The notes beneath the pieces were generated by a model. That model was not told where the DNA came from and made no database searches. It saw only the letters and a program-made list of their open reading frames with translations. From positions 1 through 7,694 of the forward strand of contig PWHA01000059.1 of the NCBI GenBank assembly GCA_003554685.1: a DNA stretch of 7,694 nucleotides, given 5' to 3'. The stretch comes from Halanaerobiaceae bacterium (lineage in GTDB: Bacteria > Bacillota > Halanaerobiia > Halanaerobiales > Halarsenatibacteraceae). Position numbers and translations under genes: made by a program. This document shows positions 1-5,665 of this stretch, piece by piece. Within the stretch, counting starts at the first letter, position 1; the number at the start of each line of letters is the position of its first letter.

Positions 1-35
1 GCAGCACCTTTAACAATAATTTTATCCTGGGACAT
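1..35 (-). CDS. uvrA: UvrA excinuclease subunit, first 11 codons only (partial)
   Basis: Only the N-terminus is present; the gene runs off the left edge. The visible residues are MSQDKIIVKGA followed by two bases of a further Ala codon. IIVKGA followed by an HNLKNI-type segment is the usual opening of UvrA, the ABC-type ATPase that loads UvrB onto damaged DNA in nucleotide excision repair. The ATG lies 5 bp after the uvrB stop codon and is preceded by a good ribosome binding site, and uvrB-uvrA is a common gene order in Firmicutes. The assignment rests on 11 residues plus position, so domains and integrity cannot be judged. Confidence 0.85.
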   Translation of the reverse strand, partial: MSQDKIIVKGA

Positions 36-40
36 TAATT

Positions 41-48
41 TCACCTCT
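41..48 (-). promoter_or_regulatory. uvrA ribosome binding site overlapping the uvrB stop
   Basis: On the minus strand AGAGGTGA ends 5 bases before the uvrA ATG. Its last three bases are the uvrB TGA stop codon. Ribosomes finishing uvrB therefore sit on the uvrA start region, which suggests translational coupling of the two repair subunits. Confidence 0.8.
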
Positions 49-2065
49 GAGACAGCTCCTGCTCCAGTTCCTGAATCTCATCCCGGATCTGAGCTGCTAT
101 TTCAAATTCCAGATTATCAGCAGCTTCTTCCATCTCTTCTTCCAGCTCAATGATTTTTTCGGTCAGCTCCCGATTGGAAAGCTCTCCGGGTTCAATAACC
201 CCAGTTTCTGCTTGAGATGAGCTGCTGTTTATATTATATTCCTGGTGTTCCTCTTTGACAACCATTTCTACCGGACGGACTACTTCCCGAATTGGTTTTT
301 CAATTGTCCGGGGAGTTATTCCCTGTTCCCGGTTAAATTTCTGCTGCTTCTCTCTTCGTCTTTCAGTCTCATCAAGGGCCCGGGCCATGGAATCAGTTAC
401 TTTATCGGCATACATAATCACCCTGCCCCGGACATTACGGGCAGCCCGGCCGATGGTCTGAATCAGAGCGCGGTCGGAACGAAGATAGCCTTCCTTATCG
501 GCATCAAGGATGGCTATCAAGGAAACCTCGGGAAGATCCAGACCCTCCCGCAGCAGATTGATTCCTACCAGAACATCAAATTCCTTCAATCTCAGATCCC
601 TGATAATTTCAGATCTTTCGATGGTATCAATATCAGAATGAAGATATCTGACCTGGATTCCGGCTGCAGCCAGGTAATCTGTCAGATCCTCAGCCATATT
701 TTTGGTCAGGGTGGTAATCAGCACCCTTTCCTGATGCTCCTCCACGGTTATCCGGATCTCTTCCAGCAGATCATCTATCTGCCCCCCGGTAGGCCGGACC
801 TCAACCTCAGGATCAACCAGGCCGGTGGGCCTGATAATCTGCTCCACAATCTGGCTGCTGTGGTTATCTTCATAGGGCCCTGGGGTGGCAGAAACATAGA
901 CGGCCTGAGGTGCCAGTTGTTCAAATTCCTGAAAATTCAGGGGGCGGTTGTCCAGTGCCGAGGGCAGCCGGAAACCATATTCCACCAGTTTTTCCTTGCG
1001 GGAACGATCTCCTTTGTACATTCCTCCGATCTGAGGGATGGTCATGTGAGATTCATCTAAAATAACCAGAAAATCATCGGGAAAGTAATCCAGCAGGGTA
1101 TTGGGGCGGGAACCGGGAGGACGGCCATCGAGATGGCGGGAATAATTTTCAATCCCGCTGCAGTATCCCATCTGTTCCAACATCTCCAGATCATATCTGG
1201 TTCGCTGTTCCAGGCGCTGGGCTTCCACCAGCTTATCCTGTTTTCTCAGCTCGGCCAGCCTTTCCTGAAGCTCCTGCCTGATATCCCTGATAGCCCGTTC
1301 AATTTTATCCTGGGGAGTGACAAAGTGGCTGGCCGGGAAAACAGTAAATTCCTGATGCTCATCCAGGATTTCCCCGGTCAGGGAATTGATCTCTGTTATT
1401 CTTTCAATTTCATCGCCAAAGAGTTCAACCCGCAGGGCTATATCCCGGTAGGCCGGGAAAATTTCCAGCACATCACCCCGGACCCGAAAATGTCCCCGGG
1501 AGAGGTCAATATCATTACGGCTGTACTGCATCAGGCTCAGCTCCCGGACAATCTCCTCCCGGGATCTGGTCTCCCCGACTTGAAGCTGACAGGATAGATC
1601 CAGATAATCCTCCGGTGAACCCAGGCCGTAGATGCAGGAAACACTGGCCACGATGAGAACATCCTCCCGCTCCAACAATGAGCTGGTGGCTGCCAACCTC
1701 AATTTATCAATTTCTTCATTTATGGAGGCATCTTTTTCTATATAGGTATCCGTCTGGGGCACATAGGCCTCGGGCTGATAATAGTCATAGTAACTGACAA
1801 AATAGCCGACTGCATTCTCGGGAAAATATTCCATAAATTCGCTGGTCAGCTGAGCAGCCAGGGTTTTATTGTGAGCCATTACCAGAGTTGGCTTCTGAAC
1901 CCTTTCCACCACCGAGGCCATGGTATAGGTTTTACCGGTTCCGGTGGCTCCCAGCAGGGTTTGATGGCGGTAATCTTTGTTTATACCCTCGACCAGATTT
2001 TCAATAGCCTGAGGCTGATCACCCCGGGGCTCATAGGGGGCTGATAATCTAAATTCTGGAGACAT
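41..2065 (-). CDS. uvrB: UvrB, DNA damage-recognition helicase subunit of UvrABC
   Basis: UvrB receives damaged DNA from UvrA, verifies the lesion with its beta-hairpin and recruits UvrC for incision; it acts in the cytoplasm on DNA. The 674-residue length is normal for the family. Visible marks are the Walker A motif GATGTGKT at residues 39-46, the tyrosine-rich beta-hairpin segment at about 92-112 (Y92, Y93, Y95, Y96, Y101, Y108), the DESH helicase motif II at 337-340, the motif VI stretch QTIGRAARN near 540, and a C-terminal UVR domain at about 632-670 that would contact UvrC. A low-complexity linker rich in Ser precedes the UVR domain. The ATG is supported by the ribosome binding site AAAGGTGGTGATC at 2073-2085, one mismatch from a full match to the 16S rRNA tail. 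It has its own consensus promoter about 100 bp upstream and is followed directly by uvrA. No frameshift or missing key residue is seen. Confidence 0.98.
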   Translation of the reverse strand: MSPEFRLSAPYEPRGDQPQAIENLVEGINKDYRHQTLLGATGTGKTYTMASVVERVQKPTLVMAHNKTLAAQLTSEFMEYFPENAVGYFVSYYDYYQPEAYVPQTDTYIEKDASINEEIDKLRLAATSSLLEREDVLIVASVSCIYGLGSPEDYLDLSCQLQVGETRSREEIVRELSLMQYSRNDIDLSRGHFRVRGDVLEIFPAYRDIALRVELFGDEIERITEINSLTGEILDEHQEFTVFPASHFVTPQDKIERAIRDIRQELQERLAELRKQDKLVEAQRLEQRTRYDLEMLEQMGYCSGIENYSRHLDGRPPGSRPNTLLDYFPDDFLVILDESHMTIPQIGGMYKGDRSRKEKLVEYGFRLPSALDNRPLNFQEFEQLAPQAVYVSATPGPYEDNHSSQIVEQIIRPTGLVDPEVEVRPTGGQIDDLLEEIRITVEEHQERVLITTLTKNMAEDLTDYLAAAGIQVRYLHSDIDTIERSEIIRDLRLKEFDVLVGINLLREGLDLPEVSLIAILDADKEGYLRSDRALIQTIGRAARNVRGRVIMYADKVTDSMARALDETERRREKQQKFNREQGITPRTIEKPIREVVRPVEMVVKEEHQEYNINSSSSQAETGVIEPGELSNRELTEKIIELEEEMEEAADNLEFEIAAQIRDEIQELEQELSQR

Positions 2066-2072
2066 GGATTGC

Positions 2073-2085
2073 GATCACCACCTTT
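2073..2085 (-). promoter_or_regulatory. uvrB ribosome binding site
   Basis: AAAGGTGGTGATC on the minus strand differs at one base from AAAGGAGGTGATC, the full complement of the usual 16S rRNA 3' tail. It fixes the uvrB ATG at 2065 and implies efficient initiation. Confidence 0.8.
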
Positions 2086-2170
2086 ATCTTTTCAGCGGAG
2101 AAAGAAAGAGATGCAAAGGATTTGAACAGAATTTAATTTTTACAGGGGATATAAACTTTTTAGCAGTTTT

Positions 2171-2198
2171 ATTATATAACAATACCTTTGTTTGTCAA
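2171..2198 (-). promoter_or_regulatory. uvrB sigmaA-type promoter, perfect hexamers
   Basis: On the minus strand TTGACA (2193-2198) and TATAAT (2171-2176) are separated by 16 bp. Both hexamers match consensus exactly. Transcription should begin near 2164, giving a leader of about 100 nt before the uvrB ATG. I searched by eye for a Gram-positive LexA/DinR operator (GAAC-N4-GTTC type) over and downstream of this promoter and saw none. Confidence 0.85.
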
Positions 2199-2313
2199 CC
2201 GGATTAATCAACAGTTAAGACTGGAAATATGCATTTGAGAGGACAGAGCAAACTGCCTGACTATTATATCAATAATAATTATCAAATTAAAGGCCTAAGA
2301 AGATTATACCTGC
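2199..2313. other. AT-rich spacer between the small RNA terminator and the uvrB promoter
   Basis: No reading frame or RNA structure stands out here. A weak second promoter-like pair exists on the minus strand, TTTAAT (2286-2291) and TATAAT (2263-2268) with a 17-bp spacer. Only three of six bases match in its -35 element, so I do not call it as a functional promoter. Confidence 0.4.
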
Positions 2314-2346
2314 AAAAAAAAGACCCTCCCTCAATAAGGGAAGGTC
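2314..2346 (-). terminator. Rho-independent terminator of the small RNA, also able to stop cysE read-through
   Basis: On the minus strand the arms GACCTTCCCT and AGGGAGGGTC enclose the 5-nt loop TATTG and are followed by eight T (2314-2321). All ten positions pair if one is a G-U wobble. Read on the plus strand the same position becomes a C-A mismatch with no T tract, so the direction is clear. cysE has no convincing terminator of its own, so this one may serve both transcripts. Confidence 0.93.
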
Positions 2347-2352
2347 AGGCAG

Positions 2353-2393
2353 GAGTTATCAGGTTTGGGGTTGGGGGGAAATATAGATAACTC
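2353..2393 (-). other. Stem-loop presenting a C6-AA-C4 loop
   Basis: The inverted repeat GAGTTATC / GATAACTC pairs over all 8 bases and is bounded by mismatches on both sides. The 25-nt loop holds 10 C in a 12-nt stretch and no G. The loop could not easily fold on itself, so the C tract should be single-stranded and available for pairing with G-rich targets. Confidence 0.75.
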
Positions 2394-2438
2394 ACTACAT
2401 CTGCTACAAAACTTATTGCTTCAATTTATTGTGTTTTA

Positions 2439-2467
2439 ATTATAATATAACCAATTATTTTTGTCAA
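2439..2467 (-). promoter_or_regulatory. Perfect-consensus sigmaA promoter of the small RNA
   Basis: On the minus strand TTGACA (2462-2467), a 17-bp spacer and TATAAT (2439-2444) give the ideal housekeeping promoter. Predicted transcription start is at or next to 2432. No gene start follows before the terminator at 2314-2346, which is the main argument for a stand-alone RNA. Confidence 0.92.
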
Positions 2468-2482
2468 GTATAGACTTAACAA

Positions 2483-2517
2483 TTTCCTTTTGATTTCTTT
2501 TTCTTTGCTTTTTGTTT
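2483..2517 (-). promoter_or_regulatory. Phased A-tracts upstream of the small RNA promoter
   Basis: On the minus strand this segment is almost pure purine, with A-runs at 2483-2485, 2488-2491, 2494-2496, 2498-2502, 2504-2506, 2509-2513 and 2515-2517. The longest runs are centred about 10.5 and 11 bp apart, close to one helical turn, at roughly -52 to -85 from the predicted start. That layout suggests intrinsic bending and UP-element-like activation, though no factor or contact can be shown from sequence. Confidence 0.5.
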
Positions 2518-2536
2518 GCTGTTTACAGGGAAAAAA

Positions 2537-3217
2537 TTATATAATATATTTCAGAGGATATTCTTCCTCTGTGGGTTCCAGTTCTTCCTGATTTAATCGA
2601 GTCCGGAGTGCCTCTAACTCTGCTTCCAGCTGATTCATTTTCTCCCAGACAGGATCGGGCAGATCATCATGCTGAAGATCACGCTCGGGATGGATCCGCA
2701 GTCCATTTCTTTTCACAACTCTGCCAGGAATACCCACCACGGTAGAATTGGCCGGAACAGCATCCAGCACAACGGCCCCGGCACCAATCTTAACATTATC
2801 TCCAATCTTGAAGGAACCCAGGATTTTAGCCCCGGTTCCTACCACCACATTATCACCCAGGGTGGGATGGCGCTTGCCCTTTTCATGTCCGGTTCCTCCC
2901 AGTGTTACCCCCTGATAAAGGGTGACATTCTCTCCAATTTCCGCTGTTTCTCCAATTACTACTCCCATTCCATGATCAATAAAAAATCCACTGCCAATTT
3001 TAGCTCCAGGATGAATTTCTATTCCGGTTAGAAACCGGGCCAGTTGAGATATCAACCTGGCCAGGGTTCGCAAACCAATCCTGTACAGTCGGTGAGAAAA
3101 CCGATGAATAATAATAGCGTGCAGGCCAGAATAGGCAAGCAGAGCTTCCATAATATTATTTGCCGCCGGATCTCGGTCAAAAATAGCTTTAACATCAGCC
3201 TTAATTGTCTGCCACAT
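2537..3217 (-). CDS. cysE: Serine O-acetyltransferase, short EpsC type
   Basis: This enzyme transfers acetyl from acetyl-CoA to L-serine, giving O-acetylserine for cysteine synthesis in the cytoplasm. The 226-residue form lacks most of the long N-terminal domain of the E. coli enzyme, as is usual in Firmicutes. After an alpha-helical N-terminus with the DPAA motif (16-19), a left-handed beta-helix of hexapeptide repeats runs from about 66 to 167. It includes GIEIHPGAKIG, the catalytic DHG (D81, H82), GVTLGGTG, RHP (H117) and IGAGAVV. A charged, probably coiled-coil tail of about 35 residues follows. The longest frame would begin with TTG at 3226, but the G-run of the ribosome binding site then touches the start codon. 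The ATG at 3217 has correct spacing and begins MWQTIKADVKAIFDRDPAA, which matches family N-termini. It stands alone between two terminators rather than in a gltX-cysE-cysS cluster. No cysteine T-box or S-box leader is seen. Confidence 0.95.
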   Translation of the reverse strand: MWQTIKADVKAIFDRDPAANNIMEALLAYSGLHAIIIHRFSHRLYRIGLRTLARLISQLARFLTGIEIHPGAKIGSGFFIDHGMGVVIGETAEIGENVTLYQGVTLGGTGHEKGKRHPTLGDNVVVGTGAKILGSFKIGDNVKIGAGAVVLDAVPANSTVVGIPGRVVKRNGLRIHPERDLQHDDLPDPVWEKMNQLEAELEALRTRLNQEELEPTEEEYPLKYII

Positions 3218-3223
3218 ATTTAT

Positions 3224-3231
3224 CAACCCCT
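3224..3231 (-). promoter_or_regulatory. cysE ribosome binding site, G-rich and complementary to the small RNA loop
   Basis: AGGGGTTG on the minus strand places AGGGG 9 bases before the ATG at 3217 and decides against the TTG start at 3226. GGGGTTG (3224-3230) is the exact reverse complement of CAACCCC in the small RNA loop (2367-2373). Confidence 0.7.
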
Positions 3232-3268
3232 AAATTAACCTTAGTAATCTACTATGCTTTCTAAAAAT

Positions 3269-3296
3269 ATTATAACATGTCTCAGCAAAATTGCAA
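3269..3296 (-). promoter_or_regulatory. cysE promoter with extended -10
   Basis: On the minus strand TATAAT (3269-3274) is preceded by TGT, giving the extended -10 TGTTATAAT. A partial -35, TTGCAA (3291-3296), lies 16 bp upstream. The site is downstream of the ctpA terminator, so cysE is probably an independent unit with a leader of about 45 nt. Confidence 0.75.
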
Positions 3297-3333
3297 GTAA
3301 AAATCTCAAAAATAAGCATGTTATCTTAGCGAC

Positions 3334-3382
3334 AAAAAAATCAGCAGGAAAGCCTTTCCTTTAGAGAAGAGCTCACCTGCTG
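3334..3382 (-). terminator. Rho-independent terminator of ctpA
   Basis: On the minus strand CAGCAGGTGAGC (3371-3382) pairs with GCTTTCCTGCTG (3342-3353), with one T-T mismatch and one G-U pair, and seven T follow (3334-3340). Further weak pairing within the 17-nt loop is possible. It lies 60 bp after the ctpA stop and separates ctpA from the cysE promoter. Confidence 0.9.
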
Positions 3383-3441
3383 GTTTTGATTCCTTATTTT
3401 CTTTATTGTCACTATGGCTGGATCAAAATCTATTTTTTGGA

Positions 3442-4725
3442 TTATTCCTCATCTTCAATCTCTTCCTGATCCTCAATCATTTCCTCATCAATCTCATAGA
3501 AGGGATCCAGTTCTTCCAGCCTTTCCAGCTCTTCGGCATCGGGCAGCAGATAATCTGCCTCGGGCCAGTCTCCCTGATCCAGATAGTAAAGAACAGCCTC
3601 TCTGGCTTTTTCCAGCTGGTTATCCATATCAAACTCAGTCTCCGGGTCCAGCGGAAGTTCATAATCAGGGGTGATGCCCTCTTTATCAATCAAATTTTCA
3701 CCGGCAGTATAGAAGTTGGCTGTGGTCAGTCTCAGGGCCGCTCCCTGAGCCAGGGGGAAGATGCTCTGAACACTGCCTTTACCGAAGGTTTTAGTTCCCA
3801 GCAGTTTTCCCCGCTCAGTATCTCTGATGAAACCAGCAACTATTCCCGAACCGCTGGCGCTGCCAGCATTGGTTAGAACCAGGACCGGAAGATCGGTAGT
3901 ATGAAGATCTTCATAGACATCAAAATTCTGCAGCGGGCCGTTTCTCTGCTTAATTGAAACAACTGTGCCCTCAGGGGCAAAAAGGCTTCCCACCCTGGCT
4001 GCTTCATCCAAAATTCCACCGGGGTTATTGCGAAGATCAAGTATTAGAACCTCTACTCCCTCCTCCTCCAGTTCCAGCAAAGCCTGCTCGGTTTTTTCTC
4101 CCGTCTGCTGTAAAAACTGGGTGATGGAGAGATAACCAACTCTACCATCATCATATATCTCAGTTTCGGCTATCGGAACTTCTATGATATCCCTGATAAT
4201 TTTAACTTCAAAGAGTTCTTTATCTGCTCTTTCAATTGTCAGAGTAACCTCTGTCCCGGGTTCGCCCCGCATCTTGTCTACAGCCCGCTGTTGTGACATA
4301 TCCCTGGTTTCCTCACCATCAATTTTTACAATAATATCTTGAGCCTGCAGGCCGGCTGCAGCTCCAGGAGTGTTGCTGATCGGGGCAACTATGGTTAATC
4401 TGTCATCCCGGGTGGTTATTTGTATTCCAATTCCGCCAAATTCACCTTCAAATTCTTCCTGCATCTCCTGATATTCTTCCTGCGACATAAAGGAAGAATA
4501 GGCATCAACTTCTCTCAGCAGACCTTCAATGGCCTTTTCCAGCAGTTCCTCGCCGCTGTATTCCTCAACATGATAGTTTTCAATCAAAGAAATAATGTTT
4601 TCAAGGTTTTCCAGAGAAAAATGCTCCCTGTTATTATCCTCAGCAACAGCTGGAGCATTGAAACTCATGAATAAAGCAAGCACAATAACTATTATAAGTG
4701 CTTTGGAATGCTGTTTTTTGAACAC
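3442..4725 (-). CDS. ctpA: Carboxyl-terminal processing protease, S41 family, secreted or membrane-anchored
   Basis: S41 CtpA proteases trim or degrade proteins from their C-terminus outside the cytoplasmic membrane using a Ser-Lys dyad. With the start chosen here the protein has 427 residues, in the usual 400-480 range. It has a basic start (FKKQHSK), a hydrophobic segment and an AVA signal-cleavage-like site after about residue 28. A CtpA N-terminal helical region follows, then a PDZ domain at about 92-177 that begins with GGIGI. The protease core contains LDLRNNPGG at about 229-237, GSAS with the likely nucleophile S291, and TFGKGSVQ with K316 and Q320. The usual SASASE is SASGSG here. The last 20 residues contain 12 Asp/Glu and no basic residue. 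A GTG at 4734 would give three more codons but lies inside the ribosome binding site, so the GTG at 4725 is preferred. It has its own likely promoter and terminator. Substrates are unknown. Confidence 0.95.
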   Translation of the reverse strand: MFKKQHSKALIIVIVLALFMSFNAPAVAEDNNREHFSLENLENIISLIENYHVEEYSGEELLEKAIEGLLREVDAYSSFMSQEEYQEMQEEFEGEFGGIGIQITTRDDRLTIVAPISNTPGAAAGLQAQDIIVKIDGEETRDMSQQRAVDKMRGEPGTEVTLTIERADKELFEVKIIRDIIEVPIAETEIYDDGRVGYLSITQFLQQTGEKTEQALLELEEEGVEVLILDLRNNPGGILDEAARVGSLFAPEGTVVSIKQRNGPLQNFDVYEDLHTTDLPVLVLTNAGSASGSGIVAGFIRDTERGKLLGTKTFGKGSVQSIFPLAQGAALRLTTANFYTAGENLIDKEGITPDYELPLDPETEFDMDNQLEKAREAVLYYLDQGDWPEADYLLPDAEELERLEELDPFYEIDEEMIEDQEEIEDEE

Positions 4726-4737
4726 AATTATCACCTT
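4726..4737 (-). promoter_or_regulatory. ctpA ribosome binding site and start choice
   Basis: AAGGTGAT (4730-4737) puts AAGG 8 bases before the GTG at 4725. The upstream in-frame GTG at 4734 overlaps this Shine-Dalgarno sequence and has only AGAGAA directly against it. The downstream GTG is therefore the better start. Confidence 0.7.
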
Positions 4738-4795
4738 CTCTAATTATTACTTCCTGAATTAATCCTGCTGTTACTTACATTATTTTTTCTCCGTG

Positions 4796-4831
4796 CTTTT
4801 CCAACATTCTTACCTTTTCCAGCACTCTTCC
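4796..4831 (-). repeat. 18-bp tandem repeat, two copies, in the ctpA leader
   Basis: On the minus strand GGAAGAGTGCTGGAAAAG (4814-4831) is followed at once by GTAAGAATGTTGGAAAAG (4796-4813), 15 of 18 bases identical. The outer GTGCT (4821-4825) and AGCAC (4793-4797) can pair and close a loop containing both GGAAAAG copies. The period is six codons, but the only frame through it is about 16 codons with poor initiation signals. Confidence 0.6.
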
Positions 4832-4839
4832 TTATTAAT

Positions 4840-4868
4840 ATTATATATCTCCTGATGATTAAAGTAAA
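4840..4868 (-). promoter_or_regulatory. Candidate ctpA promoter
   Basis: TATAAT (4840-4845) is preceded at 17 bp by TTTACT (4863-4868), four of six bases matching the -35 consensus. The -35 lies just after the glycosyltransferase stop codon. The leader would be about 108 nt. No terminator was seen between the upstream gene and this site, so read-through from the envelope operon is also likely. Confidence 0.5.
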
Positions 4869-4874
4869 ATTTAG

Positions 4875-5642
4875 TTAACTTTCTTTTAGTTTTTCCAGGT
4901 GCTGTCCTCCAGCTTCAAGTAAAATTTTCAAAAGATAGAGGGGCAAAATGCTTATTCTTGAAATTCGGCCTGGTTCCTGGAGCAAACGATAAAACCACTC
5001 CAGATAAAGTTTCTGTATAATTAACGGAGCCCGGGTTTTTTTGCCGGCCAGAATATCAAAACTACCCCCCACCGTTACTGCAACTCCTGCAGCCAGTCGA
5101 GCCTGATTTTCTGCCAGAAATTTTTCCTGACGGGGAGCTCCCATCCCCACAAAGAGAAGTTCAGGTTCGGTGCTTGATATCTCAGCAAGCACAGCTTCGC
5201 TGCTTTCTCGATCCAGATAACCATGATGGCAACCGGCTACTTTCAGTCCTGGATGTCTGTTCTTGAGATTTTCGGCTGCTGCGGCTGCCACCCCCGGCTC
5301 TCCTCCCAGGAAATAAACAGTATAATCCCTTGCAACTGCTAGCTGCAGCAGGTCTAGCAGCAGATCAAAACCTGCCACCCGGGCAGGAAAGGTTTTGAGT
5401 TCTGGAAGCAGTTTGGAGGCCAGAATAATACCGGCACCATCAGGGATGCTGAGCCAGGCCCGGTTGATTATCTCCCTGAGTTCTTTATCCCGGGCTGCCT
5501 GCATTACAATTTCAGCATTTGGGGTTAGCACCAGTCTGCAGTCATTTCCTGATTGCTCCTCAAGCTGAAAAGCAATCCTTGCCACAAATTCTTCCAGGTC
5601 CAGAGGATTAAATTTTATTCCCAGGATACTGGCAGTTATCAT
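4875..5642 (-). CDS. WecB/TagA/CpsF-family (GT26) glycosyltransferase
   Basis: GT26 enzymes add an amino-sugar, classically N-acetylmannosamine(uronate), from a UDP-sugar to undecaprenyl-diphosphate-GlcNAc at the inner membrane face, an early step of wall-polymer synthesis. The 255 residues include the family landmarks: LTPNAEIV (39-46, T40 and N42), IPDGAGI with the likely catalytic D68 (66-72), RVAGFDLL (88-95), YFLGGEPG (110-117), VGMGAPRQEKF (165-175) and GGSFDILAGKKTRAP (192-206). The C-terminal amphipathic appendage LEWFYRLLQEPGR (214-226) closes the active site on the membrane in TagA. The ATG is preceded by AAAGGA about 10 bases away. It follows csaB by 23 bp, so its acceptor is probably a precursor of the polymer that CsaB modifies. 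The exact sugar cannot be read from sequence, so tagA versus wecG is left open. Confidence 0.92.
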   Translation of the reverse strand: MITASILGIKFNPLDLEEFVARIAFQLEEQSGNDCRLVLTPNAEIVMQAARDKELREIINRAWLSIPDGAGIILASKLLPELKTFPARVAGFDLLLDLLQLAVARDYTVYFLGGEPGVAAAAAENLKNRHPGLKVAGCHHGYLDRESSEAVLAEISSTEPELLFVGMGAPRQEKFLAENQARLAAGVAVTVGGSFDILAGKKTRAPLIIQKLYLEWFYRLLQEPGRISRISILPLYLLKILLEAGGQHLEKLKES

Positions 5643-5665
5643 CTAACTATCTTCCTTTCTAATCT

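Larger units (their letters stand above)
2314..2432 (-). ncRNA. Putative C-rich small regulatory RNA, about 119 nt
   Basis: A perfect-consensus promoter and a strong terminator bracket about 119 bp with no credible protein frame. From an estimated start near 2432 the transcript has an A/U-rich 5' part of about 38 nt. It then forms an 8-bp perfect stem, GAGTTATC (2386-2393) with GATAACTC (2353-2360), closing a 25-nt loop that carries CCCCCCAACCCC (2367-2378). A short linker leads to the terminator hairpin. Unpaired C-rich loops of this kind are known in Firmicutes regulatory RNAs such as RoxS/RsaE and other RNAs carrying a UCCC-type motif, which bind G-rich Shine-Dalgarno sequences. I do not recognise this as a member of a named family by sequence. 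A leader of uvrB is the alternative, but uvrB has its own consensus promoter beyond the terminator. Promoter, structure and terminator are seen directly; the regulatory role is inferred. Confidence 0.75.

Noticed and set aside
245..1060. 271-codon open frame on the plus strand opposite uvrB
   Set aside because: It lies wholly antisense to a well-supported uvrB, has low-complexity composition and no recognisable domain or ribosome binding site; it is a shadow frame.
2345..2395. Short frame inside the small RNA (GTG start, 16 codons, FPPTPN core)
   Set aside because: It has no ribosome binding site and its start lies at the edge of the hairpin stem; the RNA structure explains the sequence better.
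2066..2536. CRISPR array, insertion sequence or attachment site in the cysE-uvrB gap
   Set aside because: There are no regular repeats, transposase frame or terminal inverted repeats; the only inverted repeats are the RNA hairpin and its terminator.
3218..3226. TTG start giving a 229-residue CysE
   Set aside because: The G-run of the ribosome binding site would directly touch this start; the ATG at 3217 has proper spacing and matches family N-termini.
3218..3382. T-box or other riboswitch leader for cysE
   Set aside because: No T-box sequence (AAGGTGGTACCGCG-like) or other aptamer core is visible, and the hairpin at 3342-3382 is upstream of the cysE promoter, so it terminates ctpA instead.
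3406..3876. Plus-strand open frame opposite ctpA
   Set aside because: It is antisense to the conserved C-terminal half of ctpA and starts near the terminator; it resembles no family and is explained by codon bias of the real gene.
4777..4827. Mini-gene through the tandem repeat (VLEKVRMLEKHGEKIM)
   Set aside because: About 16 codons, GTG start with its Shine-Dalgarno far too close, and no known homolog; the six-codon period is more likely a coincidence of a repeat in an untranslated leader.
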